64,000 nt of DNA from Litchfieldella qijiaojingensis (GTDB lineage Bacteria; Pseudomonadota; Gammaproteobacteria; Pseudomonadales; Halomonadaceae): positions 372,001-436,000 of the forward strand of contig NZ_BMXS01000001.1 of assembly GCF_014651875.1 (NCBI RefSeq). Reading direction: 5' to 3'. The translations under genes and the position numbers were made by a program. This document shows positions 43,594 to 52,173 of this stretch, one piece after another. The notes beneath the pieces are model-generated. The model was given only the letters and a program-made list of their open reading frames with translations, did no database searches and was not told where the DNA came from. The first letter of the stretch is position 1. Each line of letters opens with the position of its first letter.

Positions 43594-46047
43594 TCATGTC
43601 TCGATCTGGCCAGCCATCTGCTGAATCTTGATCACCACGAACTCGGCGGGTTTGAGGGGGGCAAATCCCACCTCGACATTGACGATGCCCAGGTTGCGAT
43701 CGTTCTGAGTGGTGGTGGAGGCATCGCAGCGCACGTAATAGGCTTCCGTCGGGCTGCTGCCCTGAAAAGCGCCCTGACGGAACAACGAGTTCATGAAGGC
43801 TCCGACGTTCAGGCGCAGGTTGGCCCACAGCGGTTCGTCGTTGGGTTCGAATACCGCCCAGCGGGTGCCTCGATATAAGGATTCTTCGATCATCAGCGCC
43901 AAGCGACGGATGGAGATGTATTTCCATTCGCTGCCAAAATCGTCATCTCCGTCCAGAGTCCGGGCGCCCCAGTTGACAATGCCGTTGGGCAGCACGCGAA
44001 TGCAGTTCACCCCTTTCTTGTTGAGCACGCCGTTTTCCCGATCGGTGAGCTCGAGGTTGACGCCGACGATATCGCGAATGCCCGCCTCGATACCTGCCGG
44101 CGCCTTCCACACACCACGGCTGCCGTCGGTACGAGCCATCAGCCCAGCAATGGCACCGGCTGGGCCGATGGTCTTGATCAAGCCACGAGCGTTGTACTTC
44201 AGGCGCGGATAGAAGACAGCGGCATGGTCCTTGACCATGGTCGCCCTGAGCTGATTGATCAGACCGGTGTCCTGCACCACCTGTGGCCGGCCGTTGCTAT
44301 CGGTCCAGGACGGCGGCGGATCGACCAGCAGAAAGGCACGCCGGCGCTGACAGTAGACGCTGACTGGCCCCCATACCGAGTTCATCACGCTTTCGGTCAC
44401 ATCGCGGTCGCCCGGAATGACCATCAAGTTGATGAGGTCCACCGGGTCCAGGGCATGCATGCCGGTTTGATTGGCTTCGCTGCCTTGGTAGGCGCCAGCC
44501 GTGGGATTGCCGCCCGGCGTTCCCGGCGAGCCATTCGTGGTGAAATCCCCTACGTCCTGGCCGAGACTGTATTGGCGCACATTGGTTTGCAGGGTGGCAT
44601 CAAAGGCGGCCGTGCCGGTGGAAAGCGTTGTCGGCTCATTACCAAGAGCGCCATTGGTGGCCAATACCGCCAGATGGTAACCCCAGACCTCGGCCTGGAA
44701 GCCCAGGTCCGGCTCGGCATTGATCGCCCGAGCGATGATACGCAGTTTCTCCCGTATCCCGTCGTTGTCGCCCGTCACCGCACTGTCGCCCGAGGCGTTC
44801 ATATACCAGGGGTCGGTTCCCGCCGTCGTCTGGATATTGAAATCCGCGGTATTGAGCGCGACGTTGGTGCCGTTGATGGTGATTTGGGTGATGGCGTTCT
44901 GGTCGATGGTCAAGACGTCATTGGCAAACCCGATATCGCCCGGCGTGGTCGGGTCACCCAGTCGCATCAGACTAGCCGTCGGCGCGGGCCGGAAATTACT
45001 CCAGCGCGGTTTCTCGATGCCGCCCTGGTCCACCCCCAGCATCAGGGCACCCGCGATGTCATTGGCCGCAGCCCGGCGCACACGAACGGCGGATTCGTCA
45101 CCGTTGCCGGCGGTGATTTCGATGAAGCGACCGAAACCGGCCACGTTGGTACCCAGCGAAACGGATACCGTTGGCGCCGGAGACAAGGTCGCCAGCATAT
45201 CGTTGATCTTGCTTTCGATATTGCCTGCGATGCCGGCAATGGTCGCCGGTAGCGCCGGGGCAATGCTCAGGTCGACAGTGACATAGCTACTGCCGTTGAC
45301 CGAAATGTCGAAACTGGTCTCTCCTCCGGCAAACAGCGCATTCAGAGCGGCCTGAATGCCGGCGCCATCGGTGGCGCCGGCCGGATCGGTCAGGGGGTTG
45401 CGCAGTGGCCGTCGTGAGGCCGAGAAACCGGCGAAACTATTGGCGAGCGTGTTGATGAACGAGCCGCTGTCCGTGGCGCTACCCATGGCGGCGGCCAGTT
45501 CGAGATCGACCAGGCTGGAGCTTTGGGTCACGAAGCTTGGTGCGAACCGCGAGGACGACGGGTTCATGGTGAGGCCGGTGAAGGATTCGGTCTGAACCAC
45601 CGAACCGCCCTCTTCCTGAATCACCCGCAGGTTGAAACTTTCATCGGGATTGGGCGTATCGTAATCGACCTCCATGCGCACCGTGTTGCCCCAGGTACCG
45701 GCCGCCTTGGCGATGGCAACCAGCACGGCCTGGCCCGGCGGCACTGGCACCAGACTCCTCAAGGTAACGACGGCAGGTGTGGCGCCTGGTGCGAGTCGTA
45801 CCACGTAGCAGTTCGTCCCGCCATTGGCAAAGAACATGCGCACGCTGTCGGCGAGATCGCTTTGAGGATGGGGTTCGCCGAAGGCACGTTCATAGTCGGC
45901 ATAACTCAACAGTCGAACGGCCTTGTCGATCGGTCCCTTGCTCGCACGCCCCAGGAAAGCCGCAATGGAGGTGGAAACTCCCGTGATGGTACGCACACCG
46001 CTCGGGACTTCCTGTACGTAAACGCCAGGATAGCTGACCTGTACCAT
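43594..46047 (-). CDS. eCIS contractile sheath protein
   Basis: The 817-residue protein starts MVQVSYPGVYVQEVPSGVRT, the universal sheath N-terminus; AAGGAG lies 9 nt upstream, which favours this ATG over one 45 nt further up. The conserved C-terminal half has GLINQLRATMVKDHAAVFYP, NCIRVLPNGIVNWGARTLDG, LYRGTRWAVFEPNDEPLWAN and FAPLKPAEFVVIKIQQMAGQ. About 350 extra residues in the middle form an insertion, probably the outward-facing domain. It is the single sheath gene and the first gene of the operon, expected to be its most abundant product. Confidence 0.95.
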   Translation of the reverse strand: MVQVSYPGVYVQEVPSGVRTITGVSTSIAAFLGRASKGPIDKAVRLLSYADYERAFGEPHPQSDLADSVRMFFANGGTNCYVVRLAPGATPAVVTLRSLVPVPPGQAVLVAIAKAAGTWGNTVRMEVDYDTPNPDESFNLRVIQEEGGSVVQTESFTGLTMNPSSSRFAPSFVTQSSSLVDLELAAAMGSATDSGSFINTLANSFAGFSASRRPLRNPLTDPAGATDGAGIQAALNALFAGGETSFDISVNGSSYVTVDLSIAPALPATIAGIAGNIESKINDMLATLSPAPTVSVSLGTNVAGFGRFIEITAGNGDESAVRVRRAAANDIAGALMLGVDQGGIEKPRWSNFRPAPTASLMRLGDPTTPGDIGFANDVLTIDQNAITQITINGTNVALNTADFNIQTTAGTDPWYMNASGDSAVTGDNDGIREKLRIIARAINAEPDLGFQAEVWGYHLAVLATNGALGNEPTTLSTGTAAFDATLQTNVRQYSLGQDVGDFTTNGSPGTPGGNPTAGAYQGSEANQTGMHALDPVDLINLMVIPGDRDVTESVMNSVWGPVSVYCQRRRAFLLVDPPPSWTDSNGRPQVVQDTGLINQLRATMVKDHAAVFYPRLKYNARGLIKTIGPAGAIAGLMARTDGSRGVWKAPAGIEAGIRDIVGVNLELTDRENGVLNKKGVNCIRVLPNGIVNWGARTLDGDDDFGSEWKYISIRRLALMIEESLYRGTRWAVFEPNDEPLWANLRLNVGAFMNSLFRQGAFQGSSPTEAYYVRCDASTTTQNDRNLGIVNVEVGFAPLKPAEFVVIKIQQMAGQIET

Positions 46048-46106
46048 GGACTGCTTCTCCTTGTTGATTGTTATTCGGAACCGACTGAGCAAAATGCCTG
46101 CACGGA

Positions 46107-46339
46107 CTAGGGAAACACTGAATAATTGCCTGCGCGGGTGAATCGCTGCGTTACGCGGTGCTGGTGCGCCAGCCCGGTCGGAACCCTCACATATACCCCA
46201 TATGCTCCGGTTGACTCGAAACCTGCGGTTTCTCGCCCCTTCGGGGCCATCCTTCGGATGTTTGTCGCTGCGCTCGGTTCTGCGCTCCGGGCGCCTTGCG
46301 CTTCACGCCGCTCGCCGATTTATTCATCACTTCCCCAGG
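46107..46339. repeat. MITE-like repeat with imperfect terminal inverted repeats and internal hairpins
   Basis: The ends CTAGGGAAACACTGAATAAT (from 46107) and CGATTTATTCATCACTTCCC (from 46316) are imperfect inverted repeats flanking about 190 bp without a credible gene. Inside, three hairpins follow each other directly (46218-46260): GAAACC/GGTTTC, GCCCC-ttc-GGGGC and CATCC-ttc-GGATG. The composition and ends resemble small non-coding repeats scattered in Halomonas genomes. It lies just before the sheath gene, so it is part of the operon's promoter region or 5' leader. Confidence 0.5.
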
Positions 46340-47102
46340 CATCGTTGGCAAATCTCTGCCTGGCGCTTCACTCTGCTCGTCTTTTTCCAATCGTTACTGG
46401 ACTAATAGCGTATTGGTCATTGCTCCAGGCCAAGAGCCCACGCAAACCAGCTATCGTTATCACGTCTATTTTTTTCCCAGGCACTATTTTTCGCCCAAGC
46501 ACTCACCGTTTTGCTTGCAAGAAAATAAATCCATGCACCCATGACCAGCCATTGCTTGGCCGCCGCAATATATCCAACTTACATTTCCGCAACGACGTAT
46601 TTTCAATAAAGCATGCAATGCTTATCACTGAAATCATGAGGCCAAAGACATCGTTACTTACCGTAGCATCATGACGAGACCACAGTTACTCAACGTTTAC
46701 GCCCAAGTCGCAACAGCAACCCCCACAACGTTTCAACGTCATGTAATTCAAGGCAAACCAAGTAATACAACAATACGTTTGAGCGACTTCCCTTTTCCGT
46801 ATAAGAACTGTAGGTGATTTCTCTAGTGCTAGCGAACCAAACAAAAACACTTTTATTTATATAAATATTCTAAAAAAGAATATACATAAACACCACACTC
46901 CTCCACTCATCATTTAATGAGATGAGTGACTGCCGGATTTATCAAAACAGGGGATATTTTACATAAAGTTTCAAAACAACAAACTTCTTATCGAAAGTGT
47001 TTTTTCGAAGCCCAGGCTTTGCCCGATGTGCTGAGCGTGATATTTGATGAGTTTTACCAAGCACTCTCGTGAAAGTGCCTAACAGAGAAGCGCTATTGCG
47101 GC
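46340..47102. other. AT-rich non-coding stretch upstream of the eCIS operon
   Basis: About 760 bp contain no ORF with protein-like composition on either strand. The base composition shifts to AT-rich, strongest at 46840-46990. Inverted repeats are visible: CCAGGC/GCCTGG at 46335-46363, TATTC/GAATA around 46865-46883, and ACTCATC/GATGAGT at 46905-46927. Transcription of both neighbouring operons is leftward, so this holds the 3' end of the second oxidase operon and presumably the regulatory region of the eCIS operon. A weak hairpin (GCACT/AGTGC, about 47063-47080) may end the oxidase transcript. Confidence 0.6.
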
Positions 47103-47420
47103 TCATTGGAAGAAATATTCCAACCGGATCAAAAGTGTGTAGTTGCCTTCTATCGCCATCAGCAGCATCAGGACTACCAACACTCCGGGGGGCACTAGGA
47201 TCGCGCAGATGATCGCCAGGCGTTCCCACACCATGTGCATGAACACCGCGATGATGAACCCCGCCTTCATCAGCATGAACAGGGTGATCAGAAACCATTT
47301 CAGATACCCCTCGAATCCCAGGTAATCCACCATATAGGAAAACACACTGAGCACGAACAACAGAAACCAGACCCACAGGTAGATACCGATGGGATGCTGT
47401 TGAGCTTCTCCTTGTGCCAT
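47103..47420 (-). CDS. Cytochrome c oxidase subunit IV family protein
   Basis: The 105-residue protein has three transmembrane helices (YLWVWFLLFVLSVFSYMVDY, FLITLFMLMKAGFIIAVFMH, LVPPGVLVVLMLLMAIEG) and the charged family motif FMHMVWE. It is the prokaryotic subunit IV type found at the end of caa3/coxMNOP-like operons, where it helps CuB assembly or stability. It is the last gene of the second oxidase operon, 55 nt after a subunit III gene. Confidence 0.85.
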   Translation of the reverse strand: MAQGEAQQHPIGIYLWVWFLLFVLSVFSYMVDYLGFEGYLKWFLITLFMLMKAGFIIAVFMHMVWERLAIICAILVPPGVLVVLMLLMAIEGNYTLLIRLEYFFQ

Positions 47421-47475
47421 GTCGCCCTCCCGGGGGCTCGGTGCGATAGCGGCATTCAGCCGTTTTCGAGCCGCC

Positions 47476-48186
47476 CTACCAGAGATAGAAGAATGCGAAG
47501 ATGAAGACCCAGACCAGGTCGACGAAGTGCCAGTACAGGCCCAACGTTTCGACCATCTCGTAGCGGCCCTTGCGTCCGGTCAGGAAACCTGGTCTCCCTG
47601 TCTCCAGCGAACCACGCAGGACCTTGATCGACATGATGATCAGGAAGATCACGCCTATGCTCACGTGCGTACCATGAAAGCCGGTGATCAGGAAAAAGGA
47701 GGCCCCGAATTGTGCCGCCCCCCATGGGTTGCCCCAAGGCCTGACGCCTTCTCCGATCAGTTTGGTCCACTCGAAGGCCTGCATGCCGACGAAGGAGGCT
47801 CCGAGCAGTGCGGTCAAGATCAACAAGGTCGCAGTGGCGCGGCGATTCTTCTCATAACCGAACTTGACCGCCAGGGCCATGGTCCCACTACTGCTGATCA
47901 GGATGAAGGTCATGATGGCGATCAGCAGCAGCGGCACATTCCGACTCCCGATATGCAAGGCGAATACTTCGCTCGCATCCGGCCAAGGCTCGGTCGTGGA
48001 AATACGCACCGTCATGTAACCGACCAGGAAACAGGCGAAAATGAAGATATCGCTGAGCAGGAATATCCACATCATCGCCTTGCCCCAGGGGACATTCTTG
48101 AAGGCCCGCTGGTCGGACGCCAAGTCGGAAACCAACCCCTGCCATCCGGATTTCTGAGTCGGTCCACGAGGAGTCGAGTTCACCAT
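47476..48186 (-). CDS. Haem-copper oxidase subunit III (CoxP-like)
   Basis: The 236-residue membrane protein has the subunit III landmarks WGKAMMWIFLLSDIFIFACF, GMQAFEWTKLI, FFLITGFHGTHVSIGVI and a C-terminal LGLYWHFVDLVWVFIFAFFY. It is the fuller of two adjacent subunit III-type proteins, an arrangement known from the Bradyrhizobium coxMNOP alternative oxidase (CoxO and CoxP). It probably interacts with subunits I and II of the same operon. Confidence 0.9.
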   Translation of the reverse strand: MVNSTPRGPTQKSGWQGLVSDLASDQRAFKNVPWGKAMMWIFLLSDIFIFACFLVGYMTVRISTTEPWPDASEVFALHIGSRNVPLLLIAIMTFILISSSGTMALAVKFGYEKNRRATATLLILTALLGASFVGMQAFEWTKLIGEGVRPWGNPWGAAQFGASFFLITGFHGTHVSIGVIFLIIMSIKVLRGSLETGRPGFLTGRKGRYEMVETLGLYWHFVDLVWVFIFAFFYLW

Positions 48187-48201
48187 CGCGTCGTCCTCTC
48201 G

Positions 48202-48873
48202 CTAGGTCGTCAACACCAGGCCGAACAACACAGCCCAGACCAATAGCAGAAAATGCCAATACACCGCGCAAAGCTCGACACCCGCCCGCACCCGTGCCAG
48301 CTCGGCGCCACCGTACAGCTTGTTCAGGGCTCTTCCCCAGGCCACCAGACCGCCCAACAGATGCAAGGCATGCAAAGCCGTCAACAGGTAGAAGAAGGCA
48401 TTGGCTGGATTCGCCGTCATGTAATAGCCGGCGGCACTAAGCTGCCGCCAGACGACGAGTTGTCCGATGACGAACGCCACCGTGAGGATGCCCCCCGCCA
48501 CCAAGGTTCGGCGCAGCAGAGGACGCTTGCCATGCTTGGCCGCGTGCCAAGCGGTTTGCAGCGCCACACTGGCAAGTACCAGAACACCGGTATTCAGCCA
48601 CAGCAATCCCGGTTCCGGAACGGACCGCCAGTCCGTGCCCATTTCCATGCGCATTATGTAGGCGCTGATGGACAAGGCGAATACCGAGGTCACGACCGCC
48701 AGGAACACCACCAGCCCCACCCGTGGTGCCGTGACGGACGGCGGGATGATCCGGGGCAACGGTCGTGCCCTGCTCGTCTCGGCGATCCACGGCCGCACAT
48801 TGATCGACTGACTGAACAGCCATCCAACGAAGACCGCCATCATCAGGGCAAGAACGATCAGAGTGATGGTCAT
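48202..48873 (-). CDS. Second haem-copper oxidase subunit III-type protein (CoxO-like)
   Basis: The 223-residue protein has about five to six helices. Near the C-terminus it shows the subunit III features ALHALHLLGGLVAWG and GVELCAVYWHFLLLVWAVLF, but the rest diverges strongly from classic subunit III. Such a divergent partner precedes the true subunit III in coxMNOP operons. It overlaps the subunit I gene by 4 nt. Confidence 0.82.
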   Translation of the reverse strand: MTITLIVLALMMAVFVGWLFSQSINVRPWIAETSRARPLPRIIPPSVTAPRVGLVVFLAVVTSVFALSISAYIMRMEMGTDWRSVPEPGLLWLNTGVLVLASVALQTAWHAAKHGKRPLLRRTLVAGGILTVAFVIGQLVVWRQLSAAGYYMTANPANAFFYLLTALHALHLLGGLVAWGRALNKLYGGAELARVRAGVELCAVYWHFLLLVWAVLFGLVLTT

Positions 48874-50660
48874 GCGCGCCCCCCGCTCTTCGAGCTCTCC
48901 TCATATTCCACTTCTTCGGGAGGCACGTTCTGGGGTATGAAGTCGTGTTTCGCGCCGGGCACGCTGTAATCGTAGGGCCAGCGATAGACGGCTGGCAGTT
49001 CCTCACCGAAATTGCCATGTCGGGGCGGGGTATGAGGCGTCTGCCATTCCAGGGTATTGGCTTGCCAGGGGTTGGGCCCTGACTCCCGTCCACGGAAATA
49101 GCTCCATACCAGGTTGAAGAGGAACAAGACCTGGGCGATGGCGACGATGAACGCGGCAATGGTGATCCCCGCGTTCAAGGCCTGGACCGAGTCGGAAATG
49201 AACGTGGTCTCGCCGTAGGCGTAGTATCGCCGAGGCACGCCCTCGAGCCCGATGAAATGCATCGGATAGTAGATGGCATAGGTACCCAGGAACGTCACCC
49301 AGAAATGGATCTTGCCCAAGGTGTCGTTGAGCATGCGCCCGGTGACCTTGGGATACCAGTGATAGATGGCGCCGAATATCACCAGGATCGGCGCGACGGC
49401 CATCACCATGTGGAAATGACCGACGACGAAGTAGGTATCCGACAGAGGCACATCGACCGTGACATTGCCGAGGAACAGGCCGCTGAGGCCACCGTTGACG
49501 AATGTGAACAGAAAGCCGATGGCGAACAGCATCGGGACCGTGAAATGGATGTTGCCCCGCCACAGGGTCAATACCCAGTTATAGACCTTGATTGCCGTGG
49601 GCACGGCGATGACCAGCGTCGTGGTGGCGAACAGGAACCCGAAATAGGGATTCATGCCACTGACATACATGTGATGTGCCCAGACCACGAAGCTCAATGC
49701 GCCGATGATGATGATCGCCCAGACCATCATGCGATAGCCGAAGATGTTCTTGCGTGCATGGGTGGCGATCAAATCGGAGACGATACCGAAGGCTGGCAGC
49801 GCCACGATATAGACCTCGGGGTGACCGAAGAACCAGAACAGGTGCTGGAACAACAGCGGACTGCCCCCTTCGTGGCTGGAAAGCTCACCCATCGACAGCA
49901 TGCCCGGCATGAAGAAACTGGTCCCCAGCAGACGGTCCAGCAACATCATCAATGCCGCTACCAGCAATGCGGGGAATGCCAGTAGTGCCATCACCGTGGC
50001 CATGAAGATACCCCACACCGTCAGTGGCAACCGCATCAGCGTCATGCCTCGGGTACGTGCCTGCAGCACGGTGACGACATAGTTCAGCCCCCCCATGGTG
50101 AAGCCGATGATGAATGCCGCAAGCGACACCAGCATCAGAATGATCCCGCCGTCGACCCCTGGGGTTCCGGGGTTGATCGCCTGCGGCGGGTACAAGGTCC
50201 AACCGGCGCCAGTGGAGCCCCCAGGCAGGAAGAAGCCGACGACCAGTAACAACACCGATACCAGGTAGACCCAGTAACTGAGCATATTGAGATAGGGAAA
50301 GGCCATGTCCCGCGCACCGCACATCAACGGAATCAGATAATTGCCGAAACCGCCGAGAAAAAGGGCCGTGAGCAGGTAGATGACCATGATCATGCCGTGC
50401 ATGGTGACGTATTGCAGGTAGCTGCTGGGGTCGATCAGCGTCAGGCTGTTCGGGAACCCCAGTTGCAGGCGCATCAAGAGCGACAGCACCAGCGCCACCA
50501 GGCCGATGGAGGTGGCGGTAATGACGTACTGGATCGCGATGACCTTGGCGTCCTGGCTCCAGATGTATTTACCGATGAACGTCTTGGGATGGACGAGCTC
50601 CATCTCGCCGACTTCAGCGGGTGGCACATAGGAACTGGCGTCGTACTCACGTTCACCCAT
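48870..50660 (-). CDS. Haem-copper oxidase subunit I of the second oxidase (CoxN-like)
   Basis: The 596-residue catalytic subunit has YVTMHGMIMVIYLLTALFLG, GNYLIPLMCGARDMAFPYLN, FWFFGHPEVYIVALPAFGIV, VWAHHMYVSG and SDTYFVVGHFHMVMA, so all heme and CuB ligands are present. The GHPEVY motif puts it in the A family. It differs clearly from ctaD of the aa3 locus and has a longer C-terminal tail. It is coupled with the subunit III-type gene and lies 3 nt from subunit II. Confidence 0.95.
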   Translation of the reverse strand: MGEREYDASSYVPPAEVGEMELVHPKTFIGKYIWSQDAKVIAIQYVITATSIGLVALVLSLLMRLQLGFPNSLTLIDPSSYLQYVTMHGMIMVIYLLTALFLGGFGNYLIPLMCGARDMAFPYLNMLSYWVYLVSVLLLVVGFFLPGGSTGAGWTLYPPQAINPGTPGVDGGIILMLVSLAAFIIGFTMGGLNYVVTVLQARTRGMTLMRLPLTVWGIFMATVMALLAFPALLVAALMMLLDRLLGTSFFMPGMLSMGELSSHEGGSPLLFQHLFWFFGHPEVYIVALPAFGIVSDLIATHARKNIFGYRMMVWAIIIIGALSFVVWAHHMYVSGMNPYFGFLFATTTLVIAVPTAIKVYNWVLTLWRGNIHFTVPMLFAIGFLFTFVNGGLSGLFLGNVTVDVPLSDTYFVVGHFHMVMAVAPILVIFGAIYHWYPKVTGRMLNDTLGKIHFWVTFLGTYAIYYPMHFIGLEGVPRRYYAYGETTFISDSVQALNAGITIAAFIVAIAQVLFLFNLVWSYFRGRESGPNPWQANTLEWQTPHTPPRHGNFGEELPAVYRWPYDYSVPGAKHDFIPQNVPPEEVEYEESSKSGGRA

Positions 50661-50663
50661 GAA

Positions 50664-52064
50664 TCATTCCTCCGCGCTTTGTCGGCCGGCATCCGCCACC
50701 GCCGGCGCCTCGGAAAGACTGCCGATGTACGCGACCACATCGCGCAACGCGGCCTCGTCGACCAGGATCTGTGTCATGTCGACCATCTGATTGCCGTACC
50801 AATCCTCTGGATGGCGACCACGAACGCCTTCCCTGAAGTGCTGCAATTGTCGCACCAGATACCAGTCGTTCATGCCGGCCAGACGCGGGGCATTGAATGC
50901 CGGCATGCCTTGTCCCTCTGGACCGTGACAACTTGCGCAAGTGCGGTAGAGTCTCTTACCGCGTTCGACATCGCCGGCGATGGTGGGCCGCGTGGATTCG
51001 ACAGGTAAGGTTTCGAGATAGGCGATCAGATCCGCGATGACGTCCTCATCCTGCAGCGAGGTGGCGAAAGGTCGCATCTGTTGCCCGAAACGATCGGCCT
51101 CATTCGTTCCACGCGCCCCGATCCTGAAGTTGCGCAACTGGCGCTTGAGATACTCGGCATCCAACCCGGCGAGCCGCGGCGCGTTGGTCTCCTGCTTCCC
51201 TCCGCCTTGCGGGCCATGGCAAGCCACGCAACGCGCAAAGTGTTCGGCCCCCGCCTCGGGGTCTCCCGGTTCGCGCGCAGCCAATTCTCCGAATGTGGGT
51301 TTGCCGGCCAGCCATTCATCGAAGGTTTGCTGATCCACCACCTCCACCCTGCCGCGCATGGCGAAATGGCCAATGCCGCACAATTCCGCGCAGACCGCCT
51401 CGAATTCACCGGTTTTTGTCGGTGTCAGCCAGAAATAGGAAGTCTGCCCTGGAATCGCATCCATCTTGGCGCGGAACGGGGGCACCTTGAAATTGTGAAT
51501 GACGTCCTTGGAGCGTAGTGTCATCTTGACAGGGCGATCGATGGGCAACATCAGGCGTGGGCTCCGAACCAGGATATCGTCCTGTCCCCTGGGATCATCG
51601 GGGTCGATGCCATAAGGATTGTCATCGCTGATCAGACTGGCGCGAACCGGGCCCAACTCTCCGTCTTCCCCGGGAAAACGGAAACTCCAGTGCCATTGCT
51701 GGCCGACTACTTCGACTTCATGTGCGTCGTCCGGCACCGTGACGAACGAGCCCCAGACAAACAGACCCGGCGCCAGTAGCGCTGCGATGCCCAACGAGGT
51801 GAGCACGGTGAGCCACACTTCGAGCTTCTTGTTTTCCGGTTCGTAGAGGGAACGCCTGTGTCGCTTGTAGCGATAACGAATCAAGGCGACGGCGAGAAAG
51901 AACGTGATAGCCAGGTAAACCACACCGGTCACCCAGAAGGAGATAGTGATGGTATGGTCGATAGCGCCCCAATTGGATGCCAAGGGAGTCAAATACCAGG
52001 GGCTAAGAAAGAAGAACACCACCGAGCCCAGCGCCAGTACGATCAACGCAATCGCCATAGCCAT
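50664..52064 (-). CDS. Haem-copper oxidase subunit II with two cytochrome c domains (CoxM-like)
   Basis: The 466-residue protein has an N-terminal helix, a second pair of helices and a cupredoxin domain with the CuA motif CAELCGIGHFAM. Two consecutive cytochrome c domains with heme sites CVACH (about residue 278) and CASCH (about residue 378) follow. Most caa3 subunits carry one heme c; two suggest direct electron entry from a donor complex without a soluble cytochrome. It is the first gene of the operon. No clear cleavable signal peptide is seen; the first helix may stay as an anchor. Confidence 0.93.
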   Translation of the reverse strand: MAMAIALIVLALGSVVFFFLSPWYLTPLASNWGAIDHTITISFWVTGVVYLAITFFLAVALIRYRYKRHRRSLYEPENKKLEVWLTVLTSLGIAALLAPGLFVWGSFVTVPDDAHEVEVVGQQWHWSFRFPGEDGELGPVRASLISDDNPYGIDPDDPRGQDDILVRSPRLMLPIDRPVKMTLRSKDVIHNFKVPPFRAKMDAIPGQTSYFWLTPTKTGEFEAVCAELCGIGHFAMRGRVEVVDQQTFDEWLAGKPTFGELAAREPGDPEAGAEHFARCVACHGPQGGGKQETNAPRLAGLDAEYLKRQLRNFRIGARGTNEADRFGQQMRPFATSLQDEDVIADLIAYLETLPVESTRPTIAGDVERGKRLYRTCASCHGPEGQGMPAFNAPRLAGMNDWYLVRQLQHFREGVRGRHPEDWYGNQMVDMTQILVDEAALRDVVAYIGSLSEAPAVADAGRQSAEE

Positions 52065-52173
52065 TGGCTGCCCCCTCCTTGCACGCCACTGCAGGTTCCG
52101 CTAATGGGCGCATATGGAGTCAATATAGTGACTCGCCGACGCCCCCGCCAACATCTTGGCCCGAAAGGAAAAG

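Noticed and set aside
13365-46047. Ordinary prophage
   Set aside because: Only tail-like and AAA/DUF4157 genes are present; there are no capsid, terminase, portal, replication or integrase genes.
46126-46674. 182-residue plus-strand ORF upstream of the eCIS operon
   Set aside because: It runs through the hairpin-rich repeat and the AT-rich non-coding stretch; the composition is not protein-like and no start signal is seen.
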